From Leptoclinus maculatus (Eukaryota; Chordata; Actinopteri; Perciformes; Stichaeidae), in contig JAVDOI010000019.1 in the NCBI GenBank assembly GCA_032191485.1, positions 3,778,282-3,842,281 of the forward strand: 64,000 nucleotides of DNA, given 5' to 3'. The notes under the pieces are model-generated. The model was not told the DNA's origin. It saw only the letters and a list, made by a program, of their open reading frames with translations, and ran no database searches. The first letter of the stretch is position 1, and every line of letters starts with the position of its first letter. This document shows, piece by piece, positions 10,303-22,300 of the stretch. The position numbers and the translations under genes were made by a program.

Positions 10303-13300
10303 TCAGCGCAGCATGATGCAGGATCTGCACTCACAGCTGGTGATGTGCATGTAGGTGTAGTCTCTGGTCGTGAGGTCGAAGCACTGCAGGGTCACCAGTC
10401 TCCTCTCTGAGCTCCGCGCCTCACAGCAATTGCTATTCTGCATCACCCGCAGGGCACCGTGTAACACAACCCTGTAGCAGTGAGCCGAGGCACCAAGGTG
10501 AGGAGGAAAGAGTTGGGAGGGGAAGGAAGGGAGACGGAGGAAAGAGAGGCATTGACACAGAGAGTCTCAAAAATGTACACAGGACTGAAGTAAAAGTACT
10601 CAGTATGAACACCAAAAACCTCGAAATGTGTATTACAACTCTTGGTATTGCTCAGTGACAGTATTTCTTCTCACCTGAGCTGAGACACACATTGGCCCTG
10701 ACACACAGGTAACCGCATGACGGTGGTACAGTTGTCTATTGTAACATCGATACCGGTCACCTTCGGAATACAGCTCTGGTTACCTGAAAATTAAAAAGGT
10801 TTTGATGCCGTTTGATGATTGGAAGCAGAGCATCTACAAAATGTGAAGACAGTTGTAAATGACTTCAGTATTTGATGGATTTTGACTTAACTTACATGTA
10901 AAGCAGCAGTGTTGGTCATCCCAAATTCTGTCCTCCTGGTGAACACATCATAAGAGGTTAAATGTTTGTTGTTCTAGTTATTCTTTAACACCTAACTATG
11001 GCTTGGCTCCAGTGTTTCAGCTTATAAAGTGTATGGAACAATCCCGTTTTACTTGGGTATCCACCCCCTAACCCTTTTTAATTCCAAAATGTACCCCCTG
11101 TAGGAATATATTATTTCCTTCCACACCCAATACATGTAACTCTTTTTTCTTTATTGTAAAACAATGTTCTAGTGGGAATTGCAGTAATACACAAGTTATT
11201 ACTGTAGAATAAGGCAGAGCAGGGGGTGTGCAGTACCTCCGGACACTTGTCTTGGGGACAGACTCTAGTCTCGGTCTGAATACCCTCTTTGCTGCAACTG
11301 AACGAAATGCAGGGATGGGCGGCATCCTTCCATCTGTCTCCCGTCTACACACACAAAGACTGATATCACAACAAGACACTATACAGTACAAGAATTCATT
11401 TCAATCTAAAAAGCATGTTTCCTCTAAGGGAGACAAAACACTTTCCTTTGCCAAGATTAGACACAACTTACCTTATATGTTTGGTTATGATAACTGCATG
11501 TCTTCTCAACTGAAAAATAAAGTCATAATGTGTGATCAGTTTTAGTATTCATGTGGGGAAAGAAGAGTCTCTGAGAAAGTACTTAAACCCTACGACTTGC
11601 CAGTGCTTACCACAAATCTGTTTACCACAGCAAGCGCTGTCTAGCAGTACAGACTTGGGGCCACAGGACGGAACTTGCTCAGGAGGTTTAGGAACACACT
11701 CCTCTGTGATAGTCTGGTTGTTACATGTACACAGGTGACAGTCAGACTCCCACACCTCACCAGGCTGAAAGACAGAAATACTTTTTAAAATTAGAATCCA
11801 ATCTAGAGTCAGGGATAATACTATTGTTTGCACTGATGAGACAAAGATACTCACCAGTTTGGGCTCACCGTGTGGTCCTTTACAATCTAACGGACAAGAC
11901 ACAAACTCTACATTACCACTAGTAACGGCCACACATGTCTAGGTGTGAGCGTCAGCCTTTTAGGCCATGTTACTCACAGTGACAGTCCGACACACAGTTG
12001 TTTGAGTGGTCTCCTGCCCTGATTAGGCCGCTGGGACAAAAACAGCCTTCTCTGCTGCTCTCGAGGGAGGCTCCTCGATGAGCCATTCTGTACAGCCAAA
12101 CCAGAAGAGAAATAGTGACAGGGGAAACATTTTCAAATGAATAAAGTGAGAAATAAATGTCACAGGAGTAAGTAGGTATGTGTGTTTACAAACCCTCCAT
12201 AGCAGAAGTTATCCAGCCTGTCCTGACATTCTCTGTAAACCAATCCGTCTGGACATGGCACAGCTGGAACATGAACAAGGACAATTAGGTGATAATGTAA
12301 ATTATTATTATTATTATTAAAGGAATTTATCATTGGCACTTTTAATCAAAACATCATTACAGTCAGGCCAAAAAAACATTAAAAAACTTGTGCAAATACA
12401 TTAAGTCCTTGGTCTTTCTGGCTTTGCTTTACAGAGAATAAGAAAAATGCTAAAAGATACATACTGCAGTTTCCATTAGTCAGTGCTCTCCAGTCAATGC
12501 AGACGCCAGCTTTCATGCATTCAGTAGCAGCTTGCTCTAGTGAAGAGCAAGGACCAGTCCTGCATGAATCAAACTCACAGTTCTTCTTTGTAAGGTTCAA
12601 ATTCACATACTGGCTGCAATTTGAAAAGGCTCTGAGGAAACAAAGACAGACAGACAGCCATGGTTATACACCATTGAAATTAGTATGTGGTTCCTAGGGT
12701 GGTACTAGCTGGTTTCTGGGTCACTTCTGGGTGGTTGCTTGGAGGTTGTTAAGGTGTTACAGGTGACTCTGGGTGGTTGACATGTCTGTATTAGTCACAA
12801 AGGTAGCTCTTAAGTAAAGACAAAGCATTGTGCCTTGAGCGTATAACATAAAGTGTGACAAACACAGTAATTCTCAATTCTCCCGCCAATTCCCAGAGGA
12901 GGTGTGTGTGTGTTAGTGTGTGGAGCTTACGGTTGGTCTAGCAGCTCACATAGAAGGCTCGCAGGGCAGGGGATGGTTGTAGGGGGTACTGTAGTCGGTG
13001 AGTCACAAGGTACATCCCTTGATGTAAAAGGACAGGCTGGTTTCAGCGGGTCGTCGTACACCCAGTCATAAGCAGTCTTATCACAGCAGCTGTTGTCCTC
13101 CATCTGCCCTCCTTTACGGATACATGATCCAACACCACATACACCTGGAGAAGAAAAGACCGAGAGGTGCAAGTTGGTGTCTAATATACACATATGCTAT
13201 GTATATAAGTGGCTAGGCAAAAAAATTTGACCAAGCAAATTGGAACACAGTCAACAAGTTTCTTTGGAATTTGTGTTTCTTTCCGCCCAGGCTGGTGATC

Positions 13301-16300
13301 AGAAGGTTTTTAATGCAGCGTTAAGCTAAACATAGTATTTGGTTTTAATAGCCTACAAGTCAATTTAGAAACATGTTGGCTATTGTTGTAAGTTAACAGA
13401 CAAGATTAAGTTTTTTTTTTTTGCATTACCTGAAAACCCACTCCACACACAAACAACCACTGTTAAAATAGATATACAACATGCACTTAACCACACCCGT
13501 GGACAGTGCCTTTCGATCCATTACCCACCACATTGTCCCTGGGTGTTGTTGAGGAAGTGCTCCATGGCCAAACTGACCACCAGGGTATAGGACGGACTGA
13601 GGGAGACATAAGAACGGATCTCTGGAAAGTAGATTGACACTACGTACATCGTGGTCGCAAACCCAATCCCATGCTCCTCATATGGCGGCTTTATGGTCAC
13701 GTTGTTCAGAGTGGCCTAGGGCAGATTAGATCAGTATCAATCTGGCAGATTAGATAGGTATCAAACCAACTGTCTAACTCTTTAATAGAGCATGGTATCC
13801 TTATATAGTAGAGCCTCCTAAAAACATCCTTTACCACAGAAAATGATTATTACCATCCTTGTAGCCAAATAGCCAATACATTGTACAAGGGGGCATGGCA
13901 TACTATAAATAAATAGAGTTGTATTGTATCCTACCTGTACTATAAACAAATCTGGAAGAATACTGAGTGTAGCTGTATTGTTCTGATATTTCACGATGAC
14001 GCTTTTAACACAGGAGGCATGGAGGCCTTCTATACAGTCTTTGTTTTCCACAGCAATGGTGAGGCTATGACGTGGTGACCTCTCCTCCACCAGGATGGAG
14101 CTGCATTCGGCCAGGAAATCAAAGGGTACACCTTGGAAAGAGATGTAGTGGGGGTCCCCATATAGCTCACAGCGACCTAGGGAGGGGATTTTAGTAGATA
14201 TGGACACAAAACACAAATGTATTTGAAAAAAAAAATGAATTAGCCACACTAGGAATGGCTTTGTTGGTCAGTCAATGCACCACTTTGATCCTGAATATAA
14301 CTATTGGTAGAATGACCATGAAATCTACTACATACATTCACACTGCGCACAGGTTTGATTAATAACCTTGGTGATCCCTTAACTTTTCCTTTAGTACCAT
14401 CATCTGGCCAGCGTTTACATTTGTCCAGTACTTAACATCATTGCCAAATACTTGCAAAACATCCCCATCAGCCTGTATTTGGTGTTTGGTGCTGATTAGC
14501 AAAAGTTTGCATTTTAAACAAAGATGGTGACCATAACAAACATTTCCTGCAAAATGTCAGCATGTTAACTTTGTATTTGTGAGCATGTTAGCATGCTGGC
14601 GTTATAAGGACAGATACGTGTAGGGAATTGGGAGCAAGATTACATGGTGCTGTTCTAAAGAGCAGCACTTAATACAATAATACAAAATACCTTGCCTAAC
14701 CACACACAATAAACAATCAGAAATAGATATGTAGAGGCAAATATTAAACACAAAAGAAAGAAAAGGTGATAAATGAGACAGACAAGGATACACTTACAGT
14801 CACACTTCCATGTTTCACAGCATCCATCTGAGACTTTTGTGGCCTGGCCTCTGGGGCAGTTGGGAATTGTAAGCGCCGGGCAAATCACTGAAATCAACTC
14901 TATCCTTCCACCTGCACAGGTCTTATGGAAGCAATCCTCTGTCCACGTCTCACCACAATCCCAGCGTTTTCTCCTCTTCAGGTCTGTACACTCACACGCT
15001 GGTGTAGTTGTTGGTGTAGATGTGGTGGAAGGCTCAGTTGTCAAATTTTCAGTCGTAGTTGAGATATTGTTAATGGTCGTCATTGGTGAAGAGGTGGTGG
15101 GAGGCGCTGTTGACCATGTTTCAGACGTAGTTAAGGAAGTTGTAGTTGTTGGAGTAGACGTGGTGGAAGGCTCAGTTGTCAAATTGTCAGTCGCAGTGGT
15201 AATATTGGTAATGGTCGTCATTGGTGAAGAGGTGGTGGGAGGCGCTGTTGACCATGTTTCAGACGTAGTTAAGGAAGTTGTAGTTGTTGGAGTAGACGTG
15301 GTGGAAGGCTCAGTTGTCAAATTGTCAGTCGCAGTGGTAATATTGGTAATGGTCGTCATTGGTGAAGAGGTGGTGGGAGGTGCTGTTGACCATGTTTCAG
15401 ACGTAGTTAAGGAAGTTGTAGTTGTTGGTGTAGACGTGGTGGAAAGCTCAGTTGTCAAATGTTCAGTCGTAGTTGAGATATTGTTAATGGTCGTCATTGG
15501 TGAAGAGGTGGTGGGAGGCGCTGTTGACCATGTTTCAGACGTAGTTAAGGAAGTTGTAGTTGTTGGTGTAGACGTGGTGGAAAGCTCAGTTGTCAAATGT
15601 TCAGTCGTAGTTGAGATATTGTTAATGGTCGTCATTGGTGAAGAGGTGGTGGGAGGTGCTGTTGACCATGTTTCAGACGTAGTTAAGGAAGTTGTAGTTG
15701 TTGGAGTAGACGTGGTGGAAGGCTCAGTTGTCAAATTGTCAGTCGCAGTGGTAATATTGGTAATGGTCGTCATTGGTGAAGAGGTGGTGGGAGGTGCTGT
15801 TGACCATGTTTCAGACGTAGTTAAGGAAGTTGTAGTTGTTGGAGTAGACGTGGTGGAAGGCTCAGTTGTCAAATGTTCAGTCGTAGTTGAGATATTGTTA
15901 ATGGTCGTCATTGGTGAAGAGGTGGTGGGAGGCGCTGTTGACCATGTTTCAGACGTAGTTAAGGAAGTTGTAGTTGTTGGAGTAGACGTGGTGGAAGGCT
16001 CAGTTGTCAAATTGTCAGTCGCAGTGGTAATATTGGTAATGGTCGTCATTGGTGAAGAGGTGGTGGGAGGTGCTGTTGACCATGTTTCAGACGTAGTTAA
16101 GGAAGTTGTAGTTGTTGGTGTAGACGTGGTGGAAGGCTCAGTTGTCAAATGTTCAGTCGTAGTTGAGATATTGTTAATGGTCGTCATTGGTGAAGAGGTG
16201 GTGGGAGGTGCTGTTGACCATGTTTCAGACGTAGTTAAGGAAGTTGTAGTTGTTGGTGTAGACGTGGTGGAAGGCTCAGTTGTCAAATGTTCAGTCGTAG

Positions 16301-19300
16301 TTGAGATATTGTTAATGGTCGTCATTGGTGAAGAGGTGGTGGGAGGCGCTGTTGACCATGTTTCAGCCGTAGTTAAGCTAGCTGTAGTGGGAGTGCTTGA
16401 TGTTGGAGTGGTGGCAGGTGTGGTGGTGGGTGGAGGTGCTGTCGGAGTAGAGGTGGAATTGAGGTCTGGTGTTTTGAAAAGCACTTCTGTTTTTGGCACA
16501 TATACTCTAAACCATTTAAAAAGCTAAGTGCCTCAAAAACTACTTCATAGTTTTGTGTAACTGGTAATAGACACATGAAATAGTAGATGTAGTGGTTCAT
16601 GAATATAATCAACACTTACGGCAGTTTATTGTTCCATTGTCACAGTGGCTGAAAATAATTACATAGGAGAGTAAGAAACATCCAGTTGTCAATGTAATGA
16701 ATAATTAAATTAATATTATGGTTACCCTGGACATTTACATATTTAGAAACAGTCTATATATATTAAGAATGGCCCAACTATGTATTATGTTAATATCAGT
16801 GGCGGCTGGTCCATAGAGGGCGCTAGGGCGCCGCCCCCCCTAGAGCTACAAAAAATAAAAATAAAAATAAAAATATAAATAAAAATAAAATTTAAAATAA
16901 AAATAAACTATACAAATTGTCAATATTTGTGTTTTTGAAACATGGAATCACCCAGTAATATGTGTAAAATATGATATCTGCGGTAAATATATGCTTTTCC
17001 TGCTTGTCCTCTCTGCCTGTCTGCTCTTCCTCTCTGTGTGTGCACGTCTCAGCTGGCTGGGGCGCTGGAAAAACTGCCCCAAAGAGGCGGGTCTATAAAG
17101 CAGTTTAGCCAATGCTGAGTAAAGATATAAATGAGTGACATACAATTCAGCCAATCAGCGTCCTCAAATAGATTCAGCTTGGGGCAGTTTTTTTCCTGCC
17201 CCAAGCTGCGCGTTCTCGTCAGGAGAAGTCTCTACAGGAGAGCGCCAGCGCGAGCACTACTCCTCCAAGACCCGTTTGAGAGGAGAACTGAGAGGAGAAA
17301 CTACTGAAAGAGCTGATCCCAGATCAGCCTGACCTCACAATCAGACAGCAGACTAGCAGGAAAGAGAAGCAGTACATGAAGCTTCTCTACTAGCTGTACA
17401 CCAGACAGGTTTGACTAGCTGGATGACGTCATGATAATAACTTATTTATCTTTTTAAAACAACGGGGACAGAATATGACATATATATTATTATATTATAC
17501 AGAATATTATATGATATATATATTATTATATTATACAGAATATTATATGATATATATATATATATTATTATATTATACAGAATATTATTATATGTTATAT
17601 ATATTATATTATACTGAACTCCCTGTGAGGGTGACTAAAATAAGATGTCCTGACGTGTTTGTGAAAGTGTTATTTACTGCTTTTTTTCGTGTTGGAATAA
17701 ATGTTAAATATTTAACTGCAAAGTAGTAATGCGCGTTTGATACCTTAATTTGTTTGCATTAAATCATTCTGGGATGTTTGCTGAAATTGATTGGATGTGG
17801 CACAGCCCTACCAAGAACATTTTCCACCAGCCGCCACTGGTTAATATGTTTAAATGAATAAAAATGTAAATGACAAAAAAAAAAAATAATGAACCAACTT
17901 ACCACTCAATAGACTGTATCATTACCACTGCCCGAGGTTGAATGACAGTGTCATTAAAATAACAGGTGCAGTTTCTCAATTTAGTGCATTCCCCAGTATT
18001 TTCATCATAGTATGGCTCCTCCTTTGAACATCTAGGGTAGCAGCCTTTTCCAATAGTAAACAAAATGTTTATTGTATGGGTGCAAATGGTTTCGTATGCA
18101 TTGACTAGAAAAGAATAATTTGATTCGATCTAGATTGTGAGGATTTCATTAGAAGACCAGGTTTGTTTGCAACACTGCCAGAATTATAGACAAACTAAGT
18201 AACATTAAGACATTATTTTCAATTTTCATCTCACTAACAGATGATTAAGAATTAAGTTTAGCTGTTATATTTGGATACAACTGAGAAAGTCTTGTTACCT
18301 TCCAGCTTGTGAGTGATGTAGTTGTCTTTGCCGCAGGTCAGCAGCTCACCACAGGCTTCATAGTGCCAGCTGCACTGCCCCTGCTCGTTGTAGTAGTCAC
18401 AGTAGACCGCTAAGGTTTAAATTATCACAGGTTAAACTTGTATAGCGTTGTAGTTTATGTTTAAACATCCAATAATGATTGAAACCCTTTTCGTTATATG
18501 GATTGCTGACTATAATGATTGATTACTTTATGTATGTGTCTTACACAGCGTCAGTCCTCTGCATAGTGACTAAGAAACATTAAACTATTAATAAAACATT
18601 ATATAATGTGTATGAAGTTTGTGAAATTCTAAGCAGTGAAATAACACTTAAGATACTTTTAAATTGTCTGTAATACTAAATTTGTCGTATTATTCAACTC
18701 TAGCAAGAAAGTAAACTGAAACTAGTGATAGATAGATTAGCATAGCCCAATAACAAAGTGAGTTTGACAACTGACCAGTGATTATGTTATCTATGTTCTC
18801 TTTATGGGTTTGAGTTATAAGTTATTCTAAAATGTCACAGTACCGTTAACATGTCAAAAAAGGTTGCTTTCAAAGTAAAGTTCAAGTTTTATTAGTGAGG
18901 GAAAAAAAGGGGTCTTAACTTACGACACATATCAGGTGTCCTCCATTTCACACACACATCCTGGTCGCTGCAGGCCTCTGCGTAGGCGGCCACAGCTGTG
19001 CAGAAGCCAAGGAACTTCCCTTCAAACTCACAGGAGCAGGACTCCTGCACACAGGCATGGTAGTAGGGCTCTGGATCCACCTGGGGATTGTAAAACAACC
19101 AGAATAGAGTTTGTGTTAACAGATTTAAGGGGTCTCTGTGAGGGTCCTTTACTGTAAATAGTTATATGGTTTTATATGGCAACAGATTTAGATAAGGAAA
19201 TCCCAAATATATAGCAATTAAAGACCTGCACATGAGTCTAACCCCTGACCCTGGTGTTTGTGCCATGCTAAATATGTAACATGCATACTTTTAAGTGGCA

Positions 19301-22300
19301 TTCATGGAATGTGTCTCCCGTAAGGATCATACAGCGCCGCTGGGCCCAGGCTGAGCAGTAGGAGTTGCGTTCACATGGAAATATCTCAGTGGTCACATCA
19401 GAGCAAGGAGGTGTGGCGGCTTTCCAGCTGTTGCCAAATGCCAGGGGACTGGACACTAGTGAAAACATTTTTTGGGGTGTTATTTTGACCACCATGACAA
19501 AAGTAAAAGTCCTTTATCAAACAAAGAGAAAATCAATTTACCTGCTGAGCCACTTATCAGTAGGTCATTCATCTCATTGGAGTCAAAATTCCCACAGAGG
19601 CCGCAAACTTGGTTCTGAAGGAGAGATGGTTAAAAAGTCAATGTGAAATGTATTAAAAAGTTCTGAAAGTACACAAAAAATGTAAGTAACTGCTGACTCT
19701 TAGGGAGGATGTAGCTGTTAGTTATGATCAATGCTTAAATAAAATGTAAGTGTCTTTTCTGATACTACCAAAGTTCAAATTCTAATACATAGTGATTTTC
19801 ATATAAATCTGAGTTGACTTGAGCTGGTTAAATAAATAAATCAATACAAAGTTGAGAAATAAAGAAAGAAGACAAGCAATTGTACAACATGTTGATTTCA
19901 AATCTAAATTCCGTTTAGAAGTGTTTTTTTATTTAGTCTGAGTGATGTATATAAATTACGATATTTCAAAATCCTCATCACTCACCCTCCAGTGTGCATG
20001 CAGCTCTATGGTGACCCGGGTGTGTTTGTCCCAGATGAGAGTTATCCCTCTGCTTGGCACTGAGATTACGATGTAGAGTCCCAAAGTGTGTGTGGAGTAA
20101 AGTGAACCTTCCTGCGGAGTCCAGCCTTCATGGAGGCGTCTGGTCACCTTCATGTCGCTCAGTGTCAGGGTGACTTTGTCCTTTTAGGTCAACACAAGTA
20201 CACAACTCATAGTATAAGAATAGTTTTGAATTGTTGATGAAGAAGTTACTGACTGATAAACATTTATCTGTGAAATTCAATCAGACAAACAGCCATCCAC
20301 CTGCAGGTCGAGGATGATGGAGCGAGAGCAGGTGAGCGCCTCATCGCAGCAGGGGACACTCTCCACTCTGACAGAGAAGGTGCCGTTTCTATTTCCACAG
20401 GCATCGTAAAGCAATAAGAGTTAAAAAGTTAACGAAATATGGCAAACTATAGTCTATTTAAAAAAAAAATGCCCTTTAGTATTTGGACGATGTACTGTGT
20501 CCTTTTGAAGGCGATGCATTGGAGGCCTACAAAGCTTCAGCAAAGAATCATGTGAGCTGTGGATTCATTCCTACGTCGGTCTCACCTCTACAAGTGTGTA
20601 CTGACACTGTCCAGCAAAGCGGTACCGTTTGGAGTCAAAGGTCTGGTAGTGTCCGTTTCCGTAAACTTGACACTGCCCCGGGCAAGGCTCGTCTTTGCAG
20701 TGCCACTGACCCTGACCACAGATACTGTAACATAGAGTGACGTTAACCTTTTAGTCAGCCTCTTCATCGCGGCTTTATTAGCTTTTAGACAGGACCTTTT
20801 GAACGAACAAGTAGGAGAAAGGAGGAGGTGTTACCATGTTTTGCAGTTGGTTTTGACGCGCTGTCCCGCACTGAATACTTTGCCACTGTACGCACAGGTG
20901 CAGTTGTTCAGAGGAACACAGTTTCCATGGTGATCCTCATACTGGTCATGTGGGCAGTAACAGCCACTCACACAGGTCGTACTGGCACCCTGGAAAACAT
21001 CTTCGCATTAGGAAATGTTTTAGCCATCACAATAATACAAACCTCTACTTGGACAAAGGGTTAATGTTAGGGATATGATTCATTGACAGGAAGGTTATGT
21101 CAAAATGTAACGGGTAATTAGTCAGCTACTGCTTTTAATTGAAGAATAAATATAAATAAATGAATAAGCAAGCCATGGATACAAACATATAATATAACAT
21201 ATAATCCGTTGACCTACCGTTGGTTTGCTGAGATAGTCACAGGTTTTCTGAGCCGTGTTAACTGGGTCCTCAGAGCAATGAACACAAAACTTCCCATTTG
21301 TGCACCCTGTGTTAATTATATTTCAGACAGTTTGACACATTATTAAGTTTTACTTTTCTCTTCTTTCTTTTTTTTGAAGACTTTTTTTATTGCTAAGATT
21401 CTGGGTGAATTTCCACTTTTAACAAATGAATGAAGTTGAAACAAAGATAACAAAGGATGAGTATGATATGTCGATATGATTATGATAGAAGAATATATAT
21501 TTACCACAATCCTGAGAACAGTGCAGTTCTCCATTCTCGCAGACGCTGCAATAGACACATTTGCCTTGACATTAAGCACAATTTTGCTTCAGTATATGTA
21601 CATCAAAGGTGGAGACAACACAATTGAGCACACTATAACAAGCATTGGGAAGACTTGGTTAGGGAAGACAGTGGGGAAATAGCCATAAATGGTATATACT
21701 CAGATGATCAGCTCACCACTTTCGTCCGTCGATAACAGCGGACCCCGGGGCCATAGAACCTTTGTAGTAGTAACACCGACACTCTGCCTTCGGGGTACAG
21801 ACTTGTCCTTGGTTCAGGTGAGTTCCCTGCGGACAGCCACAGCCCTCCACAAGATCGTCGTCCAGCCCACAGAGAAGGTCAGCGCCAGACAGAGAACGGC
21901 ATGTGTGGTTGCAGGCTTGCACGTTGTAGGAGAATTCTTGGTTCTTCTGACATTTCAGAGCTGGGACACAACATCAAATGTACCACTGATTTTGTATTCT
22001 ACATGAACTAAAATGTGACATTTTACTTTAACATAAATTGACACTCTTGGCGGTTGTAACACAGTAGTTGATTCAACCTATAGTCTGTATACAGCCTTTA
22101 CATTTACTGTTGTAAACATCTGGGGTCTGAAAGGTTTTTAATCATCCTTTTATTATTATCACAAATGTCAAGATCAATCTCATAAATTGCCAGCAACAGA
22201 ATTGATTTGATTTAGGCTTTTTGGACCAGTTGTTTTGTTGAACATCACTCCATTTGGCTCTTTTCAGTGGACTTTGAACAATAAAGTGGGAGGATGCAGA

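Noticed and set aside
15003..16382. CRISPR-like or satellite interpretation of the regular repeats
   Set aside because: Repeats are contiguous, in frame and lie within a single mucin exon; there are no spacers.
14773..16527. 584-codon open frame on the plus strand opposite the mucin PTS exon
   Set aside because: A 138-bp repeat is a multiple of three, so any stop-free frame stays open through all ten copies. The product is a low-complexity Val/Gly/Asp repeat with no domain, and the minus-strand exon is supported by phase and flanking domains.
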